A DNA stretch of 64,000 nucleotides, from assembly GCF_042651785.1 (NCBI RefSeq), contig NZ_JBHSEC010000002.1, positions 124,001 to 188,000 of the forward strand. The letters run 5' to 3'. The translations under genes were made by a program, and so were the position numbers. Source of the DNA: Chungangia koreensis. Lineage in GTDB: Bacteria; Bacillota; Bacilli; Bacillales_A; Planococcaceae. The notes under the pieces were generated by a model that saw only the letters and a program-made list of their open reading frames with translations, searched no databases and had not been told where the DNA came from. Below, piece by piece: positions 54,194-62,497 of this stretch (position 1 is its first letter; the number at the start of each line of letters is the position of its first letter).

Positions 54194-55132
54194 TCATTCT
54201 CTTATTCTTTCCGCAATTCGCAGTTTAGCGGAACGAGCACGATTATTCATTTCGATTTCATCATCACTTGGAACGATCGGTTTTCTCGTTATCAACTTCA
54301 GCTTAGGTTCCATTCCTTCGGGTATAACGGGCAGACCCGGAGGTAACTCCGGAAGTGAAGACGCTTCTTTGAAGATTGTCTTGCACAGCCTGTCCTCTAA
54401 TGAATGGAACGTAATAACACTGATCCGTCCCCCTACTTTCAAAAGGGTAAGGGCATCGGTCAATGAATCTTCAGCAGCGCCGAGTTCGTCGTTCACAGCA
54501 ATCCGTATTGCCTGAAATATCCTTTTTGCCGGATGGCCGCCAGTTCTTCTTGCTGCAGCGGGTATCCCCTCTTTTATGAGATCGACTAATTCAAATGTAG
54601 TTTCGATCGCTTTCTTCTTCCGTGCCTCTTCAATTTTGCGGGCAACCTGCTTTGAGAATTTTTCCTCACCATACCTGTAAAAGATTCGGACGAGGTCACC
54701 ATATTCCCACTTATTAACGACTTCAAACGCTGTTAAGTCTGAACTCGTATCCATTCTCATATCGAGAGGGGCATCGTAATTGTAGCTAAAGCCCCGCTCA
54801 GGAGTGTCCAGTTGGGGAGACGAAACACCTAAATCATAAAGGATACCGTCAACTTTCTGGATGCCAATAGCATGGAGTTCTTCTTTTATGTATCGGAAAT
54901 TGGCGTGGACGAACGTAATTTTGTCCAAGTGTGGAGCGAGCCGCTCCTTCGCATGGGCTATTGCTGTTTCATCCTGATCAAAACAGATCAGCCGACCATC
55001 AGCACCAAGCTGGCTTACTAAGTATTCACTATGTCCAGCTCCACCTAATGTGCAATCGACATATACGCCATCAGGCCGGATGTCCAATCCGTCAACTGTT
55101 TCGTGAAGCAATACTGTTGTATGGTTGAACAT
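54194..55132 (-). CDS. rsmH: 16S rRNA (cytosine(1402)-N(4))-methyltransferase RsmH
   Basis: 312 residues starting MFNHTTVLLHETVDGL. SAM-binding YVDCTLGGAGHSEYL, GVSSPQLDTPERGFS and the C-terminal VITFHSLEDRLCK / NNRARSAKLR motifs are present. ATG 55132 has GAGGAG 7 bp upstream; the longer frame runs into mraZ. It modifies C1402 of 16S rRNA in the decoding centre. Confidence 0.97.
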   Translation of the reverse strand: MFNHTTVLLHETVDGLDIRPDGVYVDCTLGGAGHSEYLVSQLGADGRLICFDQDETAIAHAKERLAPHLDKITFVHANFRYIKEELHAIGIQKVDGILYDLGVSSPQLDTPERGFSYNYDAPLDMRMDTSSDLTAFEVVNKWEYGDLVRIFYRYGEEKFSKQVARKIEEARKKKAIETTFELVDLIKEGIPAAARRTGGHPAKRIFQAIRIAVNDELGAAEDSLTDALTLLKVGGRISVITFHSLEDRLCKTIFKEASSLPELPPGLPVIPEGMEPKLKLITRKPIVPSDDEIEMNNRARSAKLRIAERIRE

Positions 55133-55154
55133 TCGGTTTCTCCTCTTTCTTATG

Positions 55155-55586
55155 TTAAATATTAAAATCAATCATATTCTCTGCAATTTCGTTGAAAGAA
55201 TCCTCAGAGTCATCGAAATATGTTTCCCAAGCCGATTTCGCCCAAATCTCGATTCTGCTGGAAACCCCTAACACAATACATTCTTTATCAACTTTTGCAT
55301 AAGAGAGTAATGTGGTGGGAATATTGATCCGCCCTTGTTTGTCTAATTCCACCTCAGTGGCACCAGAGAAGAAGAATCGGGTGAATGCACGAGCATCCTT
55401 CTTTGTAACAGGGAGCTGTTTCAATTTTTCTTCGAGTTTCCGCCATTCATCCATAGGATAACCGAATAAGCAATTATCAAGACCGCGTGTTATAACAAAA
55501 CAATCTCCTAAGTGCTCCCTAAATTTAGCCGGTATGATCAGTCGGCCTTTTGGGTCAACATTATGTTGATATTCACCCATGAACAT
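55155..55586 (-). CDS. mraZ: Transcriptional regulator MraZ
   Basis: 143 residues with two AbrB-like halves, each with the signature DxxGR: MFMGEYQHNVDPKGRLIIPAKFRE and ELDKQGRINIPTTLL. It is the first gene of the dcw cluster and in other bacteria binds repeats in its own promoter. ATG 55586 gives the family N-terminus; an in-frame GTG three codons earlier is possible. Confidence 0.96.
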   Translation of the reverse strand: MFMGEYQHNVDPKGRLIIPAKFREHLGDCFVITRGLDNCLFGYPMDEWRKLEEKLKQLPVTKKDARAFTRFFFSGATEVELDKQGRINIPTTLLSYAKVDKECIVLGVSSRIEIWAKSAWETYFDDSEDSFNEIAENMIDFNI

Positions 55587-55617
55587 GTACTTCACCCCAC
55601 ATTATGAAATAAATGTA

Positions 55618-55641
55618 CCACATCCCCCCACTTTCCTCCAC
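55618..55641 (-). promoter_or_regulatory. Candidate MraZ operator (three GTGG repeats, 10-bp period)
   Basis: On the minus strand GTGG occurs at 55638-55641, 55628-55631 and 55618-55621, i.e. exactly one helical turn apart, about 32 bp before mraZ. MraZ is known to bind short GTGG/TGGG direct repeats with 10-bp spacing at its own promoter. The core promoter is not clear to me in the AT-rich bases upstream. Confidence 0.6.
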
Positions 55642-55784
55642 CAAAAATTCAAAAAAACTTTGGTTATTTCTCAAAATAAAACAATAGTACTTGTTGAGAC
55701 AGATGTTCGGTTGCAAAACACCCACCTTCTATTTATAGACCTCCATCCCTTTCTTCCATTAAAGAGAGCGATAGATGTACTTTC

Positions 55785-55823
55785 CTATAAACAAAAAGCT
55801 CCCTTCATCTTAGGGAGCTTTCA
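55785..55823 (-). terminator. Terminator of the MMPL transporter gene
   Basis: Stem AAAGCTCCCT / AGGGAGCTTT (55795-55804 with 55812-55821) with a seven-base loop, followed on the minus strand by TTGTTTATAG. The remainder of the 55587-55905 gap is AT-rich with the mraZ control region; I see no gene in it. Confidence 0.82.
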
Positions 55824-55905
55824 CTACTTGATACATTATTCAACAAAGGTGGAGAGGTGATTGATAATTGTTCCTCCGATAATTTAATTCATGTTCATTC
55901 TTGAA

Positions 55906-58107
55906 TTATTTTTTCCATTGCTTTCCTGGCCAATATGAGAAACGACCCATCACTGTCAACAATGATGGAACCAACAGCGGTCGGACAATAAACGTATCGA
56001 GTAGAATACCCACTGCTGTTATGACACCGAACTGAACTAATAATTGAATTGGTAATGTCGTTAACACCGCAAACGTTCCTGCCAATATTAAGCCCGCCGA
56101 GGTAATGACTGCTCCAGTTGAAGCTATTCCACCAATAATTGCTTCTTTATGGCTTAGACCCTTCTTTCGATTTTTCCAAATGTCTGAAATCATAAAGATA
56201 TTATAGTCATTTCCAAGCGCAACAATAAAGACGAATGAATATAACGGAATAGAACTTCCGATGGAATCATGCCCCAATAGTCCTGACAATATAAGCCAAC
56301 CGAGTCCCAGTGCTGCGAAAAAAGAGACAATTACTGTAGCCATTAACTGAATTGAAGTAAGTATGGCTCGCAGATAAATTAGAAGAACAGCAAAAATGAT
56401 CAAGATCATAACTGGCTGAATCCGCTTTTCATCCCCTAACTGGATTTCTTTTGTATCTAATTGTGCACTTGTTTCTCCTCCGAGCCAGTAATTATGTTGC
56501 GGCATGTCAGCAGCTGATAAGATGTCTTTCAAGTCTTCTTTCATTACCTCCAGATCATCCATCGCTTCATTTGAGTATGGGTTTTTACTAAGTTCCACTT
56601 CATATAGATGGATCTCAGCATTGTTCTCTCCCATACGTCGATCGTCAACTTTTGATACATAGGGTAAGTTTTCTAACATCGGTTTTAAATCAGTATCATT
56701 TCCATGCGAATTTACTAACACATGAACAGGCGCCAATTGGCCAGCAGTGAAATTTTCTTCAATTAAGGCAAAACCCTCACGGGAGGGCATTTCTTCAGGA
56801 AATGAAGATAGCAAGTCATAATTATATTTGATAGTTGTTGAAGTAATGGCCAAACCGATCAAAATTACACTTGTAATACTAATGATGATCCAAGGGTGTC
56901 TTGTAACGATAGCCCCCACTTTTTTCATATAACGGTGATTTTCTTTCGGTTTTTTCAACTTCCCGTTTTTTCCTATCGTATACTCATTTCCAACTGAAAG
57001 TGGGCGAGGAATGAACGGCCAAAAGGCACCTCTTCCGATTACGGCCAGTATTGCTGGGAGCAAGGTCAAAACTGCGGCACTCGTTATTAATACACCAAAA
57101 CTAAAAGGAATCGCAAACCGTTGAAATGCTCCGAATTCCGCTAAACTCAGGGTTGCTAAACCAACCACTACCGTTAATGCGCTGATAATGATTGCACCCG
57201 CCGATTCAGAAATAGCACGATTAATGGCGTCGTATTTATTTTCCACAACGTCCAGTAAGTCACGATAACGAGTAATTAAAAATAAACAATAATCAGTTCC
57301 TGCCCCGAAGAGCAAAACGATCATAATTGAAACAGCTTGTGCATCTTTATCTATCCAACCAAACTCCGCCATAGCCCCAAGTAGCGGGCTAATCACAAGA
57401 AATGCTATGGATACGACGATAATAGGAAGGATTGCCAGGATTGGCGATCGGTATATAAGAAGTAAAATAACTAAAATGATGAATACGGTGGCAGCCATTA
57501 ACTTAAAGTCTGCCGATTTAAATAAGTCTGTAGCATCCACAGCAATTCCAACAGGACCAGAGAATCTGGCAATAAGATTTCCTTCATCTGTGTTCAAAGT
57601 AAAAGGATCTTCCCCAATCAGCTGTTTTGTCATCTCACTGATTTTTTCAAGCTCTTCTTTCAAGACCTCTGTATTTGTTGCTTCGTCAAAGAAAACAGGC
57701 GTGACGATTGAATGACCATTTACCGAACTATTTTCCATTAACATTTGAGGTGGCAAGGATGCAAATGGGGGCAAAGCTACTTGACCATTTAGAGGTTTAT
57801 CTTCCAATTCTGCATACAGTTTTTGAATCACTGCAATATCATCAATCGTTAATCCTGACTCCTTATACCATACGATTAGTAGAGGGATTCCAGAATCACT
57901 CGGGAATTCGCCTTCCATTATTTGATCAGCCTGACGGGACATCACTTCTTCTGGCAAGTCGTCGCCACCAAAGTTTTCGATTGAGTTTATTTGAGGAAAT
58001 AATCCGCCTAAAAGTACGACTAATGCCATACAAAGAATTATGGTTATCCATCGTGAACGCTTGCCCGCCACCATACTTCCCCATTTATTGAATGGTTGTA
58101 TTTTCAT
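55906..58107 (-). CDS. MMPL family transporter (RND-type, YdfJ-like)
   Basis: 733 residues, two repeats each of one helix, a large extracellular domain and about five helices (12 helices in total expected). Helix 1 is WITIILCMALVVLLGGLF; the helix-4 regions carry the family's Asp/Tyr-type motif (GAGTDYCLFLITRYRD and ALGNDYNIFMISDIWK) used for proton coupling. The substrate cannot be read from sequence; relatives export lipids, surfactin or drugs. ATG 58107 has GAGAGG 7 bp upstream. It is divergent from a MerR-type regulator and is not part of the core dcw cluster. Confidence 0.9.
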   Translation of the reverse strand: MKIQPFNKWGSMVAGKRSRWITIILCMALVVLLGGLFPQINSIENFGGDDLPEEVMSRQADQIMEGEFPSDSGIPLLIVWYKESGLTIDDIAVIQKLYAELEDKPLNGQVALPPFASLPPQMLMENSSVNGHSIVTPVFFDEATNTEVLKEELEKISEMTKQLIGEDPFTLNTDEGNLIARFSGPVGIAVDATDLFKSADFKLMAATVFIILVILLLIYRSPILAILPIIVVSIAFLVISPLLGAMAEFGWIDKDAQAVSIMIVLLFGAGTDYCLFLITRYRDLLDVVENKYDAINRAISESAGAIIISALTVVVGLATLSLAEFGAFQRFAIPFSFGVLITSAAVLTLLPAILAVIGRGAFWPFIPRPLSVGNEYTIGKNGKLKKPKENHRYMKKVGAIVTRHPWIIISITSVILIGLAITSTTIKYNYDLLSSFPEEMPSREGFALIEENFTAGQLAPVHVLVNSHGNDTDLKPMLENLPYVSKVDDRRMGENNAEIHLYEVELSKNPYSNEAMDDLEVMKEDLKDILSAADMPQHNYWLGGETSAQLDTKEIQLGDEKRIQPVMILIIFAVLLIYLRAILTSIQLMATVIVSFFAALGLGWLILSGLLGHDSIGSSIPLYSFVFIVALGNDYNIFMISDIWKNRKKGLSHKEAIIGGIASTGAVITSAGLILAGTFAVLTTLPIQLLVQFGVITAVGILLDTFIVRPLLVPSLLTVMGRFSYWPGKQWKK

Positions 58108-58259
58108 CCTTATACCTCTCTTCATTTTATTAGGAATACTACATTCCTTTTTCGAGCTAAACAGTGCGATCATACTTGTACGTCAGACCATAAAAATACA
58201 ATCATCCCGGCTTCAGCCTACATTTTTCTGATCTTTTTTCATTCCAATCCCCTTAACTT

Positions 58260-58287
58260 TTGACAAACATTATACAACGACTATACT
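58260..58287 (+). promoter_or_regulatory. Candidate promoter P1 of the MerR-type gene
   Basis: TTGACA (58260-58265), 16-bp spacer, TATACT (58282-58287). It overlaps the first copy of the direct repeat ACAAACATTATACAA (58263-58277). Confidence 0.5.
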
Positions 58288-58380
58288 TTAATTATTGTTA
58301 CACTTACTCCTAATGTCGATCATGCATAAATGGAATATGTATCTTTAATCTTATTATACAAACATTATACAAGTGTTGTA
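58263..58380. repeat. Direct repeat pair and palindrome in the mmpL-merR divergent region
   Basis: The 15-mer ACAAACATTATACAA occurs at 58263-58277 and again at 58358-58372, 95 bp apart. The second copy runs into the perfect palindrome TACAA-GTG-TTGTA (58368-58380). Dyads of this kind (TACA/TGTA) are typical of operators bound by MerR/CarH/LitR-type dimers. The 58108-58463 gap contains no gene. Confidence 0.75.
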
Positions 58381-58410
58381 CACTTATTACCAACACTTTA
58401 TAATATTTTT
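58368..58410 (+). promoter_or_regulatory. Candidate promoter P2 of the MerR-type gene, overlapping a palindrome; opposed promoter for mmpL
   Basis: Plus strand TTGTAC (58376-58381), exactly 17 bp, TATAAT (58399-58404). The -35 is one arm of the TACAAGTGTTGTA palindrome. On the minus strand the same DNA offers TTGGTA-18-TATAAT (-10 at 58364-58369), pointing to the MMPL gene. A regulator bound here would cover both. Confidence 0.55.
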
Positions 58411-58463
58411 TTAGATTTCATTTAACTTTTCGTAAATTAGCAAGGAAATTGAGGCGAATACTG

Positions 58464-59354
58464 ATGTTTAATGATCATGAACGTTCCTATACAATACAAC
58501 AAGTGTCTGAAATGACGGGGTTATCCAAACAAGTAATAAGAAAGTGGGAAGATCGATATGGAATCATACGTCCAGATCGTTTAGAGAATGGTTATCGCGT
58601 GTATTCACAGGATGAGGTCAAACTGTTAAAAGACATTACTTCGTTTGTAAATGCAGGCTATACCATTAAACAAGCTGCACAAATGGCACAAAATCAAACT
58701 ATTTCTAACCGAACACCGATAGAAAGCGATTTTACAACATATATAAATTCCTTAGAGGAAGCTGGTCAGCAACTGGATGATATCAAACTGTTGCAATTAC
58801 TTCAGCAAGCTCAATATACCTATGGAATGGAATTGCTGATTCAAGACATTTTGTTGCCATTTTTAAAACGAATTGGGCAACTATGGTGCGACCATAGATG
58901 GGGAGAATTTCAAGAGGCCGTTAGTAGCCAAACAATCCGTGATTATTTAGCCCAAGCACGACGTTCTATAATTGTTTCCGAGCACGCACCACTCGTCGTA
59001 GGTAGTTGCCTTCCGAGGGAACAACACGAAATACCGATGCAAATTTTGCTTTTACAATTTAGAATTCGTGGATACCGAACTTTAATGATCGGACCTTCTC
59101 CCGCTACTACCGCTATCCAATCTACTGTGGAAAGGACGAACCCTGAAATTGTATTACTGACAGCTACGACTTCATTTCCATTTAACGATGGAGGGGTATT
59201 TCTGAAGGACTTAGATGATTTCGCTTCAAAACACCGGCAAACTAAATTTTTCATTGGTGGAACAGCAGCGAGAGAACAACTAAACCTTATGAACTTGTCA
59301 TCTATTCAGTTTGCTGACAATATTGATCGCGTTCTAACATCAGCTTCAAGCTAA
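58464..59354 (+). CDS. MerR family regulator with cobalamin-binding-type C-terminal domains (CarH/LitR-like)
   Basis: 296 residues. The N-terminal winged helix is of MerR type (SYTIQQVSEMTGLSKQVIRKWEDRYGIIRPDRLENGYRVYSQDEV). The middle is the four-helix Cbl-cap domain with LPFLKRIGQLWCDHRWGEFQEA, and the C-terminal part is a Rossmann-like B12-binding domain (SCLPREQHEIPMQILLLQFRIRGYRTLMIGPSP). In CarH the cap has W-x8/9-EH and the B12 domain E-x-H-x-x-G; here EH is EA and the last Gly is Pro, while the His is kept. It may therefore bind B12 differently or not at all. ATG 58464 has GAGG 9-10 bp upstream. Confidence 0.88.
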   Translation: MFNDHERSYTIQQVSEMTGLSKQVIRKWEDRYGIIRPDRLENGYRVYSQDEVKLLKDITSFVNAGYTIKQAAQMAQNQTISNRTPIESDFTTYINSLEEAGQQLDDIKLLQLLQQAQYTYGMELLIQDILLPFLKRIGQLWCDHRWGEFQEAVSSQTIRDYLAQARRSIIVSEHAPLVVGSCLPREQHEIPMQILLLQFRIRGYRTLMIGPSPATTAIQSTVERTNPEIVLLTATTSFPFNDGGVFLKDLDDFASKHRQTKFFIGGTAAREQLNLMNLSSIQFADNIDRVLTSASS

Positions 59355-59411
59355 GAAATTCAATCTCTTTTTTATATTTATTGCTTTCTGTTTAAGTAAA
59401 TTTACTAAGAC

Positions 59412-59446
59412 AAAAAAACAGCCTCACCAAAAGTGGTGAGGCTGCC
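59412..59446. terminator. Terminator between the MerR-type gene and bshC
   Basis: Perfect 11-bp stem CAGCCTCACCA / TGGTGAGGCTG with an AAAG loop (59419-59429 with 59434-59444); minus strand continues TTTTTTTGTC. It closes bshC and may also catch the convergent plus-strand transcript. Confidence 0.88.
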
Positions 59447-59450
59447 CTGT

Positions 59451-61067
59451 TTAAAGATAAACAATATGGTGACTGCCGTCACAACGGTAGTCGAGCTTAA
59501 GTAAATCGTTGATAAGATCCGGACCGTATTGATTTAAATACATGTACGGATTGTATTTGCGCTCTTGCAAACCACCCTCAGGCAGCAAATGATTCATTAA
59601 TGTCTCATAGCGTCTCAATTGGACATCGTGACGTATTAATGTACTCTCTTCAAGTTTCCCCTTTAAATAAGCAAGTTGACTTAAATGAAAAGACACATTC
59701 TTGTCGATCAACTGTTGAGTCAGCAAACCATTCACTTTCGCTGCATCTTTGATCTGCTCATATTTTTCCAATATTAACTGTTGCGTCTCATTTAAGAGTG
59801 TCTCGGTTTGAGAATCTGAAACACTTGTTAGGAATTCTTCCCTTTTAACTGAAACACTCCCCTGGAAGACGTCCTCTACCGACATCTTTTCTTCCTTCAA
59901 CAGTTGTTCCACCTGACGATCCACTAACGTAATCGAAAAACGCGGCGCTACAATCGGCATTTCGATTCCCATTACCTCGAACGCTTCCTTTAGCAATCCC
60001 CAATACGCAATTTCTCCCTGTCCCCCAACAAAAGTCAAGACGGGAAATACCAGATCCTGCATGATCGGGCGCGTCACTACATTATTGCTTAATAATTGCG
60101 GCGATGTTTTCGCAATGGACATTAATTCACTTTTTGTAAAGTGGAGACCTAATGTTTCGTTTACAAAATCACCATCCACTCTTTTTAACAAGGCGCGTTC
60201 GCCATTTTGCAAATAGAAAAGATGAGCGGCATCTTGTGAAACACCAACAGGTTGTCCATATCCAGCCTGTTCCATAATCGCTTCTTTTGCAAAAACCGCT
60301 TCTGCAATCTCCTCGGACCTGTCTATTAGTTTTTCGAAGAAGCTGCTCTCATAAGTACGCAACGGTCCATATGCAGCATCGATTAATAACAACCCTTCGT
60401 TTTGGAAGAGGCTATTCATCAAACGGGCAAAGAAGTCTGTGAACGTAGTACTAACAGATAAAACTTCCTTAACTTCTGCTAATAACGATTCTGTATGGAT
60501 TGTTTCGCCAAATTGACGAAATACTTCATCTACAAAATCCATAACCTCATTTTGGTCAAGTGCAGTTTCAGCTGCCATGGACTTTTGCATGTACGGAATA
60601 GGAACGGCATGCTTTCTCAACTTCCCGGAACTGATGGTATATGTATGATTGATTTCATCCAAGTCATGATCTTCACCGGCAATCCAGAAAATCGGTATAA
60701 CCGGAACTCCCGTCATAGCCCTATACTTTTTAGCCATAATTACAATCGAAATCACTTTATGAACCGAATATAGTGGACCGGTTAAAAGACCTGCTTGTTG
60801 CCCACCGATTACAACCACGGCATTCTCTTTCAACTCGTCGAGATGTTTGCGTGCCTTTTTTGAAATTCCAAGTGGTTCCATATAGCTTTCTATAACAGCT
60901 GTCAGTTCTTCCCTGCGAACCGGGTGTGATTGCAAATATTTTAACCGCTTATCTATAGACGCCCCATGGACATCGTGATGAAAGAATTCGTTAGCCTGTC
61001 CTGCTCCTGTCAAATAATCCGAGAGGAGACGGCTCATATTAGGCATTTTGCTCGTTTCTGATTTCAC
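59451..61067 (-). CDS. bshC: Bacillithiol biosynthesis cysteine-adding enzyme BshC
   Basis: 538 residues. Family blocks are visible: AVVIGGQQAGLLTGPLYSVHKVISIV, VPIFWIAGEDHDLDEINHTY, RPIMQDLVFPVLTFVGGQGEIAYW and a C-terminal coiled coil. It adds cysteine to GlcN-malate in the last step of bacillithiol synthesis. The start is GTG at 61067, with GAGGGA 7-8 bp upstream. Located upstream of mraZ in Bacillales; here the MMPL/MerR pair lies between them. Confidence 0.96.
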   Translation of the reverse strand: MKSETSKMPNMSRLLSDYLTGAGQANEFFHHDVHGASIDKRLKYLQSHPVRREELTAVIESYMEPLGISKKARKHLDELKENAVVVIGGQQAGLLTGPLYSVHKVISIVIMAKKYRAMTGVPVIPIFWIAGEDHDLDEINHTYTISSGKLRKHAVPIPYMQKSMAAETALDQNEVMDFVDEVFRQFGETIHTESLLAEVKEVLSVSTTFTDFFARLMNSLFQNEGLLLIDAAYGPLRTYESSFFEKLIDRSEEIAEAVFAKEAIMEQAGYGQPVGVSQDAAHLFYLQNGERALLKRVDGDFVNETLGLHFTKSELMSIAKTSPQLLSNNVVTRPIMQDLVFPVLTFVGGQGEIAYWGLLKEAFEVMGIEMPIVAPRFSITLVDRQVEQLLKEEKMSVEDVFQGSVSVKREEFLTSVSDSQTETLLNETQQLILEKYEQIKDAAKVNGLLTQQLIDKNVSFHLSQLAYLKGKLEESTLIRHDVQLRRYETLMNHLLPEGGLQERKYNPYMYLNQYGPDLINDLLKLDYRCDGSHHIVYL

Positions 61068-61136
61068 TGTTGCATCCCTCTTCTACCTAAATCTTCTCCA
61101 TAGAGTATAGCATTGCAAATGTGGCTATGAAACAGT

Positions 61137-61529
61137 TTAGCTCATATAGTGCAGAATGAATTGCACTGCTCCTGCAATGAATGCCCCTACGTATAAAACA
61201 TTGAGTATTAAAAACAAAGAACGCCATATCTTCCGTAACAGTGGAATGACAAGGACTTCTTTTTGTGTTTTCCATTCAAAAATAGTGAAAATCATTCCAA
61301 TTAGCAGGGCACTAATGATAAGGTAACTAAAAATATTCAATGTCCAAAAAACATAAACGACAGCAGGTACCGACCAAAATAAGATTAACGTGGTTACATC
61401 TGCTGCAATCCCAAATGCATCCATTTTTTTCTTCCGGAAAAGCAAATACAGAAGAACATAAAAAAGAATGAATAAAACAATCGGGAAAGCGATGAGGAAT
61501 GAAACGATTCCCGTTGATATCTCACCCAT
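61137..61529 (-). CDS. DUF3397 family membrane protein
   Basis: 130 residues with four hydrophobic helices (FLIAFPIVLFILFYVLLYLLF; VTTLILFWSVPAVVYVFW; YLIISALLIGMIFTI; LFLILNVLYVGAFIAGAVQFIL). It fits the DUF3397 family that commonly sits between panE and bshC. AAGGAGA is upstream of the ATG, and the first 8 bp overlap panE. Function unknown. Confidence 0.85.
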   Translation of the reverse strand: MGEISTGIVSFLIAFPIVLFILFYVLLYLLFRKKKMDAFGIAADVTTLILFWSVPAVVYVFWTLNIFSYLIISALLIGMIFTIFEWKTQKEVLVIPLLRKIWRSLFLILNVLYVGAFIAGAVQFILHYMS

Positions 61530-62418
61530 TTAAGCTGTCTCCTTCCTCAATGGCCTTAATCAGAGAATGAAGAACGCGTATGGAAGGGAGTTGCATGTTT
61601 CTCTGCTGAGCCATTCGGAGTAATGCTCCAGTAATGGCATCAGCCTCTGTTTTCCTTCCTGCCAATCGATCCGACAACATAGAAGACCGGTTTTCGGCAG
61701 TCCGTTCACATAGATTCAGGACATCTTCGAAAGTAACACTATCACTCATTTCAGGAAAAACAGTGATAATCTCACCATATAAGGTTTCTAAAAGCTGTAA
61801 ACTTTCAGACTTTAGAAGTGCTCCATTTTCAACTTGTAGTATAGCAGTAAGCGGATTGACCAATGAATTGAGAATTGCTTTTCGAAGAAGCATTTTCTCT
61901 GCATTTTCCTCAATCTTAATGGGAAAATCCACCGAATCCGCTTTAAGAAGATGCTTGTATTTAGACCAGTCCCCACGGAACATGGCAAGACGTAGCAATC
62001 CTGACCCTGTATGTTGTACAGTATGGTCGTCAATTTTAAAAGCACCGTGTTCGACCGACCCAAACGCAATATTCTGATGCGGTATCTCCGATGCATATTC
62101 AAGATGGGCCAAACCATTCTGAACGAAGAGCAGCGGTGTGTGAACATCTATTTTGGAGAGTAGTGAGTTTAAACCCTTTAAATCATATGATTTTACAGCG
62201 ATTATGTATAATTGATCGTTTATGGCCTGATCCACGTTAGTAGATGCAAATAATGGAAATAGTGATTTTTCCTCTCCTCTAATTAAAGTCAAACCAAAAT
62301 GGCTGATTGAATCGGCCTGTTCCTGCCTTCGTGTAACTAATTGAACTTGCATGCCTGCATCCGTTAAATAAGCAGACAGAAGCATGCCGATAGCACCTGC
62401 CCCAATGACTTTTAGCAT
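61522..62418 (-). CDS. panE: 2-dehydropantoate 2-reductase
   Basis: 298 residues, ketopantoate reductase of pantothenate/CoA synthesis. NADPH-binding GAGAIGMLLSAYL is at the N-terminus, followed by VKSYDLKG and QNGLAH; the catalytic Lys and NSLVNPLTAIL region lies in the C-terminal domain. AGGGGGAAG precedes the ATG. A second, more divergent paralogue often exists in Bacillales, so this may not be the only ketopantoate reductase. Confidence 0.92.
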   Translation of the reverse strand: MLKVIGAGAIGMLLSAYLTDAGMQVQLVTRRQEQADSISHFGLTLIRGEEKSLFPLFASTNVDQAINDQLYIIAVKSYDLKGLNSLLSKIDVHTPLLFVQNGLAHLEYASEIPHQNIAFGSVEHGAFKIDDHTVQHTGSGLLRLAMFRGDWSKYKHLLKADSVDFPIKIEENAEKMLLRKAILNSLVNPLTAILQVENGALLKSESLQLLETLYGEIITVFPEMSDSVTFEDVLNLCERTAENRSSMLSDRLAGRKTEADAITGALLRMAQQRNMQLPSIRVLHSLIKAIEEGDSLNG

Positions 62419-62455
62419 GACCTTCCCCCTATATCAAACTGAACAATCTAAAGAA

Positions 62456-62483
62456 AAAAGCCCACCAATTTGGCAGACCTTTT
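62456..62483 (-). terminator. Terminator of the carboxyltransferase gene
   Basis: Minus-strand stem AGGTCTGCC / GGTGGGCTT with several G-T pairs and loop AAATT, followed by TTTTCTTTAG. It lies in the 79-bp gap before panE. Confidence 0.65.
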
Positions 62484-62497
62484 TCACTTTTATTAAA

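Noticed and set aside
55579..55860. 93-residue plus-strand frame between mraZ and the MMPL gene
   Set aside because: It crosses the MraZ operator and the MMPL terminator and has no plausible ribosome binding site.
58464..59354. Light-sensing CarH function taken as certain
   Set aside because: Two of the cobalamin-binding motif residues differ from CarH, so the ligand cannot be named from sequence alone.
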